Assembly (NCBI GenBank): GCA_021325385.1
Contig: JAJPHH010000127.1
Coordinates: forward strand, 53,675 to 117,674
Direction of reading: 5' to 3'
DNA from: Alphaproteobacteria bacterium
GTDB taxonomy: Bacteria; Pseudomonadota; Alphaproteobacteria; Rhizobiales; Beijerinckiaceae
DNA length: 64,000 nucleotides
The translations under genes were made by a program, and so were the position numbers. Each line of letters begins with the position of its first letter. Position 1 is the stretch's first letter. The notes under the pieces are model-generated. The model did no database searches and had not been told where the DNA came from. It saw only the letters and a list, made by a program, of their open reading frames with translations. Below, in pieces: positions 17,249 through 25,466 of the stretch.

Positions 17249-18109
17249 ATGAACACCGCATCCATCCTGACCAACGCCTCGGCTCTCACCGCCTTGCAAT
17301 CGCTGAATCAGACCGAGCAGGCGCTCTCCCAGACGCAAAACGAAGTCTCCACCGGCCTCAAAGTCTCGAGCGCCGCCGATAACGCCGCTTATTGGTCGAT
17401 CGCGACCCAGCTCACGTCCGACGGCGGCGTCGTCAACGCCGTCAATGACGCGCTGTCGGAAAGCACCCAGGTCCTCAGCACCGCGACGTCGGCGATCCAA
17501 TCGATCATCACGACGATCGGTTCTATCGAAACGGCGCTAACCCAGGCCTCGAACCCGGGCGCCGACATCACGGCGATTCAGACGACGGTCTTGGCGCTCG
17601 GCAAGCAATTGCTCGACGCCGTCAGCGGCGCGTCGTTCAACGGCGTGAACCTGCTCGACGGCAGCCAGGACGCGGCGCCTTTGCAGTTCGTCTCGGGCTT
17701 TAACGCCACCTCGACGGGCGGCACATTCAATACGATCTCGTTCCAGTCGTCCGCTCTCTACAATGGAGGCGCCGGCGCGCTGGTTCAGGGCGGCACGGAC
17801 CTCACCAACATCACGGTGACCTCCGCGACCGCGGCCTCCCAGCTTCAGAACGTCCAGGCCGCGCTGAGCGCGGTGACGGCCTATTCGGCGACGATCGGCT
17901 CCACGCAAGACCGCATGAACGCGGCCTCGAACTTTAACGCCTCGCTCTCGACCGATTATACGAATGGCGTCAGCGGTCTCGTCGATGCGGATATGAACGA
18001 GGCTTCGACGCGCCTGCAGGCTCTGCAGACGCAGCAACAGCTCGGCATTCAATCGCTATCGATCGCCAACCAGAACAGCCAATTGATCCTCAAATTGTTC
18101 CAGGGCTGA
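17249..18109 (+). CDS. Flagellin (copy 2)
   Basis: 286 residues, same architecture as copy 1: LTNASALTALQSLNQTEQAL at the N-terminus and STRLQALQTQQQLGIQSLSI ... NSQLILKLFQG at the C-terminus. The terminal D0/D1 regions are nearly unchanged between copies; most substitutions lie at residues 63-91, 144-197 and 211-231. GGCGGGAGG precedes the ATG. An IS66 remnant begins about 70 bases downstream. Whether both are expressed together or differ in regulation cannot be told from sequence. Confidence 0.95.
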   Translation: MNTASILTNASALTALQSLNQTEQALSQTQNEVSTGLKVSSAADNAAYWSIATQLTSDGGVVNAVNDALSESTQVLSTATSAIQSIITTIGSIETALTQASNPGADITAIQTTVLALGKQLLDAVSGASFNGVNLLDGSQDAAPLQFVSGFNATSTGGTFNTISFQSSALYNGGAGALVQGGTDLTNITVTSATAASQLQNVQAALSAVTAYSATIGSTQDRMNAASNFNASLSTDYTNGVSGLVDADMNEASTRLQALQTQQQLGIQSLSIANQNSQLILKLFQG

Positions 18110-18179
18110 CGACTGATCCTAACGACGGCGTCAGCCCCGATGGCCGCGTCCGTAACGCCAACATGATCGAGGTCCGACA

Positions 18180-18461
18180 ATGAACGCTGGCCGCCTGTTC
18201 CCGACGAAGAGAACGAATCGGATGAAACTGGTTTTCTGGGAGGGAAGCGACGTGAGCCTGCTCGCCAAACCGCTCGAAAACGGCGAGCTCGATTGGCGCA
18301 AGATCGAGAACGACGACATCCAACTGGCGCCGGCGCAGCTTTCGGCCCTGTTCGAGGGACTTGACTGGAGTCGCACGCGACGGCTCGCGGTCGGCGAACC
18401 CGCCCGGCCGCGAGGCAGCCGATCCCGCGCTCCAAGCAGGCTCGCCGCGCCGCAAGCCTGA
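18180..18461 (+). pseudogene. IS66-family tnpB (Orf2) remnant
   Basis: A 93-codon frame in which residues about 15-66 (RMKLVFWEGSDVSLLAKPLE, DDIQLAPAQLSALFEGLDWS) match the C-terminal half of IS66 accessory protein TnpB, which usually reads 'R..KLL..D..G..L..KRLE...F.WP.....L...QL..LL.GLDW'. The N-terminal half is missing, the tail is unrelated, and neither tnpA nor tnpC is adjacent, so it is a dead fragment. It marks a past insertion next to the flagellin duplication. The family match is from memory. Confidence 0.65.
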
Positions 18462-18484
18462 TCGCGCCATCGAAAAGCGCGCCC

Positions 18485-20053
18485 CTACTCGCCGAGACTC
18501 TCGAGCAGTCGCGCAGCTTGCGCTTTCAGGCGGCCACACTTGAGCTGTGCGGCGAAGCGTTTGGCGGAATCGCGATCGGGATTGGCGCGAATCCGGGAAA
18601 GCTGATCCGCTTCCGACTTGCAAAGTTCGGCGTCGTCGGCCGCTTGCGCGGGCGCCCCCTCCGCGGATTTCGAGGCGTTCTTGCTCCCGGTTGCGGCCGC
18701 TGAAGGCTGCGGCGCGAGGCGGTCGTCGGCGGCCGCAGCTGGCGCTGTGGCGGCGGCCTTGACTCCCAGACTTTCCATCAGCCGTTGGACCTGCGGCCGC
18801 AATTCTTCGCAATCGAGCCGGCGGGCGAATTCCGCGACGCGGTCGGCCGCCGGATCGGCGCGCAGACGCGCCAGTTCGCTCCCCTCGCGGCGGCAAGCCT
18901 GCGCTTTCGTCTCGGCCGCCGGCGGCGGAGCTTGCGAAGGCGGAGCGGAGGCGGGGGCCAGCGCCGCCTCTTTCTGAAGGTCCGACTTCGCGGCCTCCAT
19001 GCCGGGGCGCGGCGAGCCTGATCCATTTTCCGCGCCGTCTGCGGGAGCGCTGGTTTGCTTCGAGGCCGACGCCGCGACGCTGGCGGCCTTTGATGCTTCG
19101 GAGGCCGTCAGCTTCGCCAGTTGAGCGCGGGCGAGGTCGGCATAATAGCCGGACTTGTGCGCGGCGAGAAACACGCGCCAACCCTCAGCCGAGCCGAGGC
19201 GTTCCGCCAATTGGTAATCGACGACCGCCGACGCGTTTGAATCCGACGCGTTGGCTGCGCTGGGCGGAGTCGGCGCCGGAACGAGCGAGATATCGCCGCC
19301 GCCCAGCGAGCCATAGACGAAGGGCTCTTGCCGATGGCCGGTGGCCTCCAAAACATCGTCGCGGACCTTGCCGAGCGCGATCCGAATGTCGAGGCCAGGT
19401 TGCGTGATGTATTTGACCAATGCGGTCGTGAACGGACTGTTCGGCCCGGTTCCATCATAAGAAACGGATCCCGCTCTGGCGGCGTAGGCGATCAGCGTAT
19501 CGGCGTTGGTCGGCTCGACGCCGATCAATCGCGACGCGACGGCGCGGGTCGCCGGGAGGCGGCCTTCGGCGCGGAGGAACGGATTTTCGCGGCAAGCATC
19601 GAGAATGATCAGGCTGAGCTTCTTGACCGGGTCGGTCGCCCGCAGAACGCGATCGAGCGGAACCGCTTCATCGTCGACGTCAAAGGCGCTCGCCAGCTGC
19701 GCGTCGATCGGAATGAGATAATTCGTCCCCCCGACCTCCAGCCCGTGGCCGGAATAATAAACCACCGCGATGTCGGCGCTGCCTGCAGCGGCGAGGAAAT
19801 CGCGCACCGCGCGCTTGAACTCGACGACGCCAATGTTCAGCCGCTCGTCGACGACGTCGAACCCGGCCCGCCTGAACAACTGCGCCATGGCGTTCGCGTC
19901 GTTGATCGTATTGGCCAGCTTGTCGGCATGTTGGTAATCGCCATTGCCGATCACCAGCGCTACGCGCCGCTCGGCAACGGCGCCGCTCGCCGATAATGCG
20001 AAGAATCCGAGAGCGCAGAGAATTTCCGCGCCCCGGCGAAAAAACGCGTGCAT
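18485..20053 (-). CDS. Secreted caspase-like (peptidase C14) protein with duplicated C-terminal repeat
   Basis: 522 residues. Signal peptide (residues 1-28, ending ASGAVA), then a caspase p20-type domain starting RRVALVIGNGDYQHADKLAN. The catalytic dyad is visible: His103 in VVYYSGHG and Cys154 in LIILDACRENPF. A proline/alanine linker (about 330-385) leads to two similar 44-residue repeats at about 387-430 and 478-521, each with a Cys near the start, LRADP or IRANP, and another Cys followed by LxxQ and LxESLG. Probably periplasmic; substrate unknown. The SUMF1-fold gene 125 bases upstream is on the same strand and may be co-transcribed. Confidence 0.85.
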   Translation of the reverse strand: MHAFFRRGAEILCALGFFALSASGAVAERRVALVIGNGDYQHADKLANTINDANAMAQLFRRAGFDVVDERLNIGVVEFKRAVRDFLAAAGSADIAVVYYSGHGLEVGGTNYLIPIDAQLASAFDVDDEAVPLDRVLRATDPVKKLSLIILDACRENPFLRAEGRLPATRAVASRLIGVEPTNADTLIAYAARAGSVSYDGTGPNSPFTTALVKYITQPGLDIRIALGKVRDDVLEATGHRQEPFVYGSLGGGDISLVPAPTPPSAANASDSNASAVVDYQLAERLGSAEGWRVFLAAHKSGYYADLARAQLAKLTASEASKAASVAASASKQTSAPADGAENGSGSPRPGMEAAKSDLQKEAALAPASAPPSQAPPPAAETKAQACRREGSELARLRADPAADRVAEFARRLDCEELRPQVQRLMESLGVKAAATAPAAAADDRLAPQPSAAATGSKNASKSAEGAPAQAADDAELCKSEADQLSRIRANPDRDSAKRFAAQLKCGRLKAQAARLLESLGE

Positions 20054-20178
20054 GCCCCAGCTCCAAACGGCGCCAAGGACCTAACCGACAGCCAATTCGG
20101 ATAATAACGTTACGGTCTATGGAATCAACTTGAGCCGGCGCGACTAGGACGGCCTTAAATTGCGATCCGCCGCGGCGG

Positions 20179-21069
20179 TTATTTCAAATCCCGGGCGACG
20201 CGAAAGCCGTTAGCGTAATAGCGGACGTCGTGATCGTATCGAAACCGCGCGGCGGAACGTAGGTAGGTCGCCTTATTGGCGAAGGAGCCGCCCCTGAGGA
20301 CGCGCAATGAACAATCGCCCGTTGTCCAGGCCGAGCCGTCGCGAGGCGCGCCGCGATAGGTCGGATTCCAGCAATCTTGGACCCATTCGGCGGCGTTTCC
20401 GGCCGTGTCGTACAGCCCGAACGCGTTCGGCCGAAACGACCCGGTAGGGACGGTTTGACGGGCTCCGTCGCCGCCGCAATCTTCGCATTTGGCGCGGCCG
20501 GTCCCCACCTCTTTACCCCACCAGTAGGGCGAATTGGCGCCGCCGCGCGCCGCATATTCCCACTCGGCTTCACTCGGCAGCCGATAGGCCTGGCCCGTCT
20601 TCTTCGATAGCCAAGCGATGAACTCCTGAGCGTCGTCCCAACTGATGTTGATCACCGGCCGCTCCCCGCGGCCCCAGCCTTGGTCGGATGGACTGTATTT
20701 GCAAGCCGAGGCGGCCACGCATTGGTCCCATTCCGCAAATGTCACTTCTCGACGGCCGATTGCGAACGGCTTGCCGATGACGACGCGATGAACCGGCCCT
20801 TCCGAAGGCTTGTCGGGTGAACCCATGTCGTATTCGCCGGGCGGGACGACGACCAATTCTTCGCAGTCGGCGCAGTCGCGGAAAACCTCTCCTGGTTCGT
20901 GCGCCGCCGGCGCTTGCGCAAATGCGGCCGAAGCGGTCGCGCACAGGCCGAAAACAGACGAGAGGTGCTTTGCGAGACGCAATCGACGATCGAGCCCATT
21001 GCTATTTACTTTCGGCGGCGGAAGTTTATCCTTTCCGTACAGGGCCAACAAGGGCGGATGATCGTTCAA
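20179..21069 (-). CDS. SUMF1/FGE-fold protein lacking catalytic cysteines
   Basis: 296 residues, signal-like segment at about 33-51 (AKHLSSVFGLCATASAAFAQ), then a formylglycine-generating-enzyme sulfatase-modifying fold: VPPGEYDMGSPDKPSEGPVH, REVTFAEWDQC, RPVINISWDDAQEFIAWLSK, YRLPSEAEWEYAARGG, NAFGLYDTAGNAAEWVQDCW and RVLRGGSFANKATYLRSAAR. In true FGEs the last block carries two copper/catalytic cysteines; here those positions are Ala and Tyr/Leu. It is therefore likely a binding or scaffold member of the family. Four other cysteines (CADC, CEDC) form two CxxC-like pairs. Next to the caspase-like gene, a pairing common in bacterial caspase neighbourhoods. Confidence 0.82.
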   Translation of the reverse strand: MNDHPPLLALYGKDKLPPPKVNSNGLDRRLRLAKHLSSVFGLCATASAAFAQAPAAHEPGEVFRDCADCEELVVVPPGEYDMGSPDKPSEGPVHRVVIGKPFAIGRREVTFAEWDQCVAASACKYSPSDQGWGRGERPVINISWDDAQEFIAWLSKKTGQAYRLPSEAEWEYAARGGANSPYWWGKEVGTGRAKCEDCGGDGARQTVPTGSFRPNAFGLYDTAGNAAEWVQDCWNPTYRGAPRDGSAWTTGDCSLRVLRGGSFANKATYLRSAARFRYDHDVRYYANGFRVARDLK

Positions 21070-21149
21070 GCGCCGCCGCGTCAGCCCGAGCGTTTCCGAT
21101 CAGAGTCTCTTAGCCCCTGCGGAAAAAGCAGCGGGAGACGTGGGAGGTC

Positions 21150-22040
21150 ATGATGAAGGCGCTCGCTTGGGGCTTCATCCTGTGGGCAGGGATCGCGCTG
21201 AGTGACGCTGCGGTCGCCCAAACGACTGCGACCGGCGGACCTACGTCGTCGCCGTCCGGCGCCAAGGTCTATTTCGTCGATCTGAAGGACGGCGCCGTCA
21301 TCGGTCCCAAAACGACGATCCATTTCGGGCTGCACGGCATGGGAATCGCGCCGGCCGGCTCCGTCAAGGCCAATTCAGGCCATCATCATCTCCTGATCGA
21401 TACAGACCTGCCGCCGCTCGACCAGCCCATTCCGAACGACGAAAATCATCTCCATTTCGGAGCCGGTCAGACCGAAGCCGAGCTCACCCTGACGCCCGGT
21501 CCGCATAAGTTGCAATTGCTGCTCGGCGACGCCAATCATATCCCGCATTCGCCGCCGGTCATGTCCGACCCGGTCCATATCACCGTCGTCGACGCCCAGC
21601 CCGCGCCCGCGCAGACCGCTGCGGCTTCCGGCGCTCGCCATCCCTCGCCGCCCGGCGCAAAGGTCTATTTCGTCTCGCCGACCGATCGATCCTATGTGCC
21701 GCTGACTTTCACCGTCCGGTTCGGGCTCAACGGGATGGGCGTCGCGCCGGCAGGCGTCGAGAAAGCCAATTCAGGCCATCATCACCTTCTTGTTGACGCG
21801 GCGCTGCCGGCGCTCGATCAACCCATCCCGAGCGACGAGAACCATCTCCATTTCGGCGCCGGGCAGACCGAGGCGACGATCACCCTGCCGCGCGGCAAGC
21901 ATACGCTGCAATTGCTGCTGGGGGACGCCAATCACGTCCCTCACGCGCCCCCGATCTATTCCGCGCCGATCACGATCTACGTCGGCATGCCGCCTCCTCG
22001 GGCGCGTATTCGTCATCATTGGCGGGGGGCGAGAATGTGA
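21150..22040 (+). CDS. Secreted protein with two DUF4399 domains
   Basis: 296 residues with signal peptide (about 1-24, ending DAAVAQ). Two copies of a DUF4399 domain, about 35-150 and 165-280, each with KVYFV, FGLxGMGxAPAG, ANSGHHHLLxD, LDQPIPxDENHLHFGAGQTE and HTLQLLLGDANHxPH. The conserved histidines suggest metal binding, but no function is established. The two copies are highly alike, pointing to an internal duplication. GGGAGG precedes the ATGATG start. Divergent from the SUMF1-fold gene with an 80-base gap. Confidence 0.85.
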   Translation: MMKALAWGFILWAGIALSDAAVAQTTATGGPTSSPSGAKVYFVDLKDGAVIGPKTTIHFGLHGMGIAPAGSVKANSGHHHLLIDTDLPPLDQPIPNDENHLHFGAGQTEAELTLTPGPHKLQLLLGDANHIPHSPPVMSDPVHITVVDAQPAPAQTAAASGARHPSPPGAKVYFVSPTDRSYVPLTFTVRFGLNGMGVAPAGVEKANSGHHHLLVDAALPALDQPIPSDENHLHFGAGQTEATITLPRGKHTLQLLLGDANHVPHAPPIYSAPITIYVGMPPPRARIRHHWRGARM

Positions 22041-22169
22041 GCGCGCCGTTACGGACGGCGTCTTTCATTCTGAGCGGCGAGAGGGCGGCAGGCGAGGCGC
22101 GGGAACCGACGTCTTCATCCCAGGTTGTCGCCTAGCTAGGTCTCGTCCGGCGAAGCCGGCCTTAGGCAG

Positions 22170-23255
22170 ATGAAGAGCGGCATACCTCGCAAGATCAAAG
22201 CCAGGTCGAGCGCGCGCGCCGACGCAGGCCGCGCGTCAGCCGAACCCTTGTTCGCCCTGCCGATTGATACGGCGCCGATGGAGGCGCGCTCTGCCGAGGC
22301 GCTGCCTGCAGACGGCGGGCCCTGGCAGTACGAACCCAAATGGGACGGCTTCCGCTGCCTCGCCTTCAAGGCGGACGATGCGGTCGATCTTCGCGCCAAG
22401 TCGGGAAAAGCGCTTGGCCGTTTCTTTCCGGAAATCGCCGCCCTGCTCGTTGCGCTGCCCGTCGAACATTTCGTGTTGGACGGCGAGCTGATCATCGAAA
22501 TCGACGGCCGACCGTCTTTCGACGCGCTTCAAATGCGGCTTCACCCGGCCGAAAGCCGCATCCGCAAATTGTCCCGCGAAACGCCGGCGCGGCTGGTCTT
22601 GTTCGACATGCTTTTATCGCCGACAGGCGAAGTCTTGCTGGCGGCGCCTCTGATTCGTCGCCGCACCGCGCTCGAAGCTTTCGTCAAAAAGATCGCCGCG
22701 CCGAAGCAACTCGTCCTGACGCCCTATACGCGCGATCTTTCGCAGGCGAAGCGCTGGCTCGCGGCTTCGGAACTCGGCACAGACGGCGTCGTCGCCAAGC
22801 GCCTGGACGGCGCTTATGAAAGCGGGCGCCGCGATATGGTGAAGGTGAAGCGGCTGCGCACGGCCGATTGCGTGATCGGCGGTTTTCGCTATGAAGCGGA
22901 CCGCCGCGAAGTCGGCTCGCTGCTGCTTGGCCTTTATGACGCAGAGGGCAAGCTTGATCATGTCGGCTTCACGTCCACTATCGCCGATCGCGAGCGGCCG
23001 CTCCTCACAAAGCGCTTGGAGAGGTTGCGTCAGCCGCCGGGATTTACCGGCAAGGCGCCTGGCGGGCCGAGCCGTTGGAGCACGGAGCGCAGCGGCGAAT
23101 GGGAGCCCGTGCGGCCGGAACTCGTCGTCGAAGTCCGCTTCGACCATGTGACGGGCGGCCGTTTCCGGCATGGAGCGAAGCTGCTGCGGTGGCGACCCGA
23201 CAAGGCGCCGCGGCAATGCACGTTCGAGCAGATCGCCCCGCCGCGCCGGGCATAG
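22170..23255 (+). CDS. ATP-dependent DNA ligase (LigC/LigD-ligase type)
   Basis: 361 residues. Adenylation motif EPKWDGFR with Lys57 as the AMP acceptor, then FVLDGELIIEID (motif III), LVLFDMLL, ELGTDGVVAKRLDGAYESGR (motif IV) and DMVKVKRLRTADCVIGGFRY (motif V), with an OB-fold C-terminus. It is a stand-alone ligase without the polymerase or nuclease domains of LigD. In alphaproteobacteria such enzymes act in alternative end-joining or stationary-phase repair, often with Ku; no ku gene is in the window. Confidence 0.88.
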   Translation: MKSGIPRKIKARSSARADAGRASAEPLFALPIDTAPMEARSAEALPADGGPWQYEPKWDGFRCLAFKADDAVDLRAKSGKALGRFFPEIAALLVALPVEHFVLDGELIIEIDGRPSFDALQMRLHPAESRIRKLSRETPARLVLFDMLLSPTGEVLLAAPLIRRRTALEAFVKKIAAPKQLVLTPYTRDLSQAKRWLAASELGTDGVVAKRLDGAYESGRRDMVKVKRLRTADCVIGGFRYEADRREVGSLLLGLYDAEGKLDHVGFTSTIADRERPLLTKRLERLRQPPGFTGKAPGGPSRWSTERSGEWEPVRPELVVEVRFDHVTGGRFRHGAKLLRWRPDKAPRQCTFEQIAPPRRA

Positions 23256-23284
23256 CCGCAGCGCCGGGCGAATCCAAGACGCCT

Positions 23285-23671
23285 TCACTCCGGCTCGCCG
23301 TTCTCGTCGCTCCAGTTCTGCAGCAAAGCGCCAAGGCCGAGCAGCAAGGCGCAGGCCGGAAGGATTCGCGCCGCGCGGGCATGGGCGAGCGCCAACGTGA
23401 GGAGCGCGGCTGCGCCCAGAAGAATGGCGCGCATACTCGGCTTGCCGGCGGGCTGGCGCTGCGATTGACGGTGCGCGGGCTCGCCCGCCGCCCGCGGGGT
23501 TTCGGCGCGCCTCGGGAGATCGCGGACGGGTTCGGCGATCGGCTCGAAAAGCGCCTCCGCTCTCGCCCTGATCTCGACCGCGGCCTCCGACCCGCCGACA
23601 GCGAACGCCTCGCGGAGGGTCTCCGCGACCATGCGCTGGGCGTCTTCAATAATATCTTCGATCGTGCGCAT
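23285..23671 (-). CDS. Small membrane protein of unknown function
   Basis: 128 residues from an ATG giving MRTIEDIIEDAQRMVAETLR; an upstream in-frame start at 23698 is less likely. An amphipathic N-terminal helix, a basic proline-rich linker, then two hydrophobic segments (MRAILLGAAALLTLALAHAR and ILPACALLLGLGALLQ) ending in an acidic tail. No family recognised. Convergent with the ligase gene. Confidence 0.5.
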   Translation of the reverse strand: MRTIEDIIEDAQRMVAETLREAFAVGGSEAAVEIRARAEALFEPIAEPVRDLPRRAETPRAAGEPAHRQSQRQPAGKPSMRAILLGAAALLTLALAHARAARILPACALLLGLGALLQNWSDENGEPE

Positions 23672-24001
23672 CGAAAGCTCGCCGGCGGACAAGATCACAA
23701 AATATTTTCTGAGACGCTAAGAGGGAAGCGGGCGAATGCAGGCGCCGGCCTCGCCAAGGCCGAACCGGTCCGCCGTCGCATAGCCACCAGCGCCGCCGAA
23801 AGTGAAGCGCTCCCCACGGCATGGCTGCCGCTTGAACAGCAGTATGATGTGATGTCCAAGAAGCGCGACTGCGCGGTCGACGGAAAAACCTACGGCGAGA
23901 ATAATCTCGGATTCCGCCATCCCTGACCAGCATCCGGACCTCTACGCCGCGATGTACATCGCCAAGTACCGGGTCGACGCGCGGGCTCGTCTCCGGATAC
24001 G

Positions 24002-24448
24002 ATGCAAGCCATAGCCGGAGCGCTGACGCCGGTGCTGGGCGAAAGAGTCGGGCGCGTCGCTTTCGCGCTGGGCGTGTCCGGGGCGTCGCTGGTCGCCGCG
24101 ATCGTCGTTACGCTGACGGCGGCGCGAAGCCTTGGCGAGCTTTTCGGCTACCGCCATTCGTTGGAGCACAGCCTCCGGAGCGCCTTGGTTCTATACGGTT
24201 TATGCTCTCATCCTGATCTTGAGCGGGGCCATAGTCCTTCCGGCGCAAACCTGGTGACCCTTTCAGTCGGCGTCCAGGTGATGAACGTGCTTCTGCTGCC
24301 GGTCGTGCTCGGCTTTCTTTTTCTCCTCGCCCGGCGCCTGCCGCCGCCCTTCAAGCTCGCCGGCGGCCGCACTGTCCTCGCGGTCGCGGTGATGATCGTG
24401 ACCGTAGCGTTGAGACTCTATGCCGGCGTCGCCGGACTGTGGGGCTGA
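24002..24448 (+). pseudogene. NRAMP-family metal transporter, C-terminal remnant with two frameshifts
   Basis: The frame encodes the last four or so helices of an NRAMP (Mn/Fe symporter) protein: VGRVAFALGVSGASLVAAIV, GYRHSLEH and SVGVQVMNVLLLPVVLGFLF. The N-terminal 250 or more residues are missing. Between about 24170 and 24236 the sensible reading (APWFYTVYALILILSGAIV) lies in another frame, and then it returns to the original one, so two compensating indels have occurred. With the missing N-terminus, it cannot be a working transporter. Family call from pattern memory. Confidence 0.65.
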
Positions 24449-24544
24449 TCCGCCCAATCGGCGGACGCGATCTAGCCTTGGAACCCGAGCGCGAGCTCGG
24501 GCGTTGATGGGTTTTACCGCCGCGAAATTGCCGAGTTTGACCGC

Positions 24545-24940
24545 ATGGCGCCTCAATCCAACGGCCGAAATGGCCAGGGGACGGTTCTCTTCGTCGAAGA
24601 CGAATACCTCATACTCATGGACGTTTCCCGGCGCTTGCGCGAGGCCGGCTATGGCGTGATCGAAGCGTCCAACCTCGCCGAAGCGCGGACGGCGCTCCAT
24701 TCCTGGTCGCGCATCGACGTCGCGGTGTTGGACATCATGCTGCCGAAGCCCGCCGACGGCGTCGGGCTGGTGAAGTGGATCAAAAGCAATCGTCCGGAGG
24801 TCGGGGTCATCATCGCCACTGGCTATGAGACCGACAGCGAATTGCGGGCGCTCGCCCCGGTCATCGAAAAGCCTTATCGCCCGGACCAGTTGCTGCAAGC
24901 TATACGAGAAGTTCTGGCGAGACGGCCGCAGGCGGCGTAA
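24545..24940 (+). CDS. Single-domain response regulator (CheY-like receiver)
   Basis: 131 residues, only a REC domain: acidic pair VEDEYLILMD, phosphoacceptor Asp63 in VAVLDIMLP, Thr in IIATGYE and Lys in VIEKPYRP (about 110). There is no output domain, as in Hyphomicrobiales FixJ/CheY-type adaptors that work in phosphorelays with HWE or hybrid histidine kinases. No kinase gene is adjacent. A strong hairpin follows (24973-24997). Confidence 0.92.
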   Translation: MAPQSNGRNGQGTVLFVEDEYLILMDVSRRLREAGYGVIEASNLAEARTALHSWSRIDVAVLDIMLPKPADGVGLVKWIKSNRPEVGVIIATGYETDSELRALAPVIEKPYRPDQLLQAIREVLARRPQAA

Positions 24941-24972
24941 AAAGGTCCCCGGCGCGTCTCCATAATGAAATT

Positions 24973-24997
24973 GACCGGCTCCGGAACGGAGCCGGTC
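24973..24997 (+). terminator. Rho-independent-type terminator after the response regulator
   Basis: GACCGGCTCCG and CGGAGCCGGTC form a perfect 11-bp stem around a GAA loop, followed by ATTCGGGTCTTT, a weak T-rich tail, 33 bases after the gene's stop. Confidence 0.75.
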
Positions 24998-25089
24998 ATT
25001 CGGGTCTTTCGATGATCCCCCATAGCTTAGCTCGTCGCGGACGAGATCGGCGGACCGGATCTTCGTACCAAAGATAAAGCGCCGCCGGC

Positions 25090-25374
25090 CTACTTCATCT
25101 TCGACGTGCTCGTATTTTTGTCGCGAGTCATGCCGCCGGAAGAGCCTTTCCGCGTCGCGTCGTCCCTGTCACGATCCGCGTCGGTGGCGCTCGAGCGGCC
25201 CTCCGTCAGGCCCTTTTCGTGACCGGGCGCATAGTCCGACGCGCCGGGACTGCCCTTCGCCGGCCCGTTCTCCTGCATTTCATGCCCAGGCGTTTCGGTC
25301 GACGAGCTTTGGGCGAAAGCAGCGCCTGAAAAGGCCAAGAAGCCAACTGATGCGAACGCGAGCAAATGCTTCAT
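25090..25374 (-). CDS. Small secreted hydrophilic protein
   Basis: 94 residues: signal peptide (MKHLLAFASVGFLAFSGAAF, cleavage after AFA), then a very polar, probably disordered tail rich in Ser, Asp, Gly and Lys (TPGHEMQENGPAKGSPGASD, TDADRDRDDATRKGSSGGMT). No known domain. It resembles small periplasmic proteins common in Hyphomicrobiales. A GGAG-type site is weak (AGACGCGG). Confidence 0.65.
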   Translation of the reverse strand: MKHLLAFASVGFLAFSGAAFAQSSSTETPGHEMQENGPAKGSPGASDYAPGHEKGLTEGRSSATDADRDRDDATRKGSSGGMTRDKNTSTSKMK

Positions 25375-25466
25375 CCGCGTCTCCGATTATCCCCCGGCCG
25401 ATCCTAACCGATTGAACGGCCGCCTGTTCCAGAATCCCGACTGGATCGCGCGGTCAAGCGGCGCGC

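Noticed and set aside
21256..22019. Histidine-rich DUF4399 repeats taken as a superoxide or copper chaperone
   Set aside because: The spacing does not match CopC or PCuAC motifs; left as DUF4399.
23075..23926. 283-codon plus-strand frame after the ligase
   Set aside because: Starts inside the ligase gene, no start signal, arginine/alanine filler; the minus frame has helices and a sensible start.
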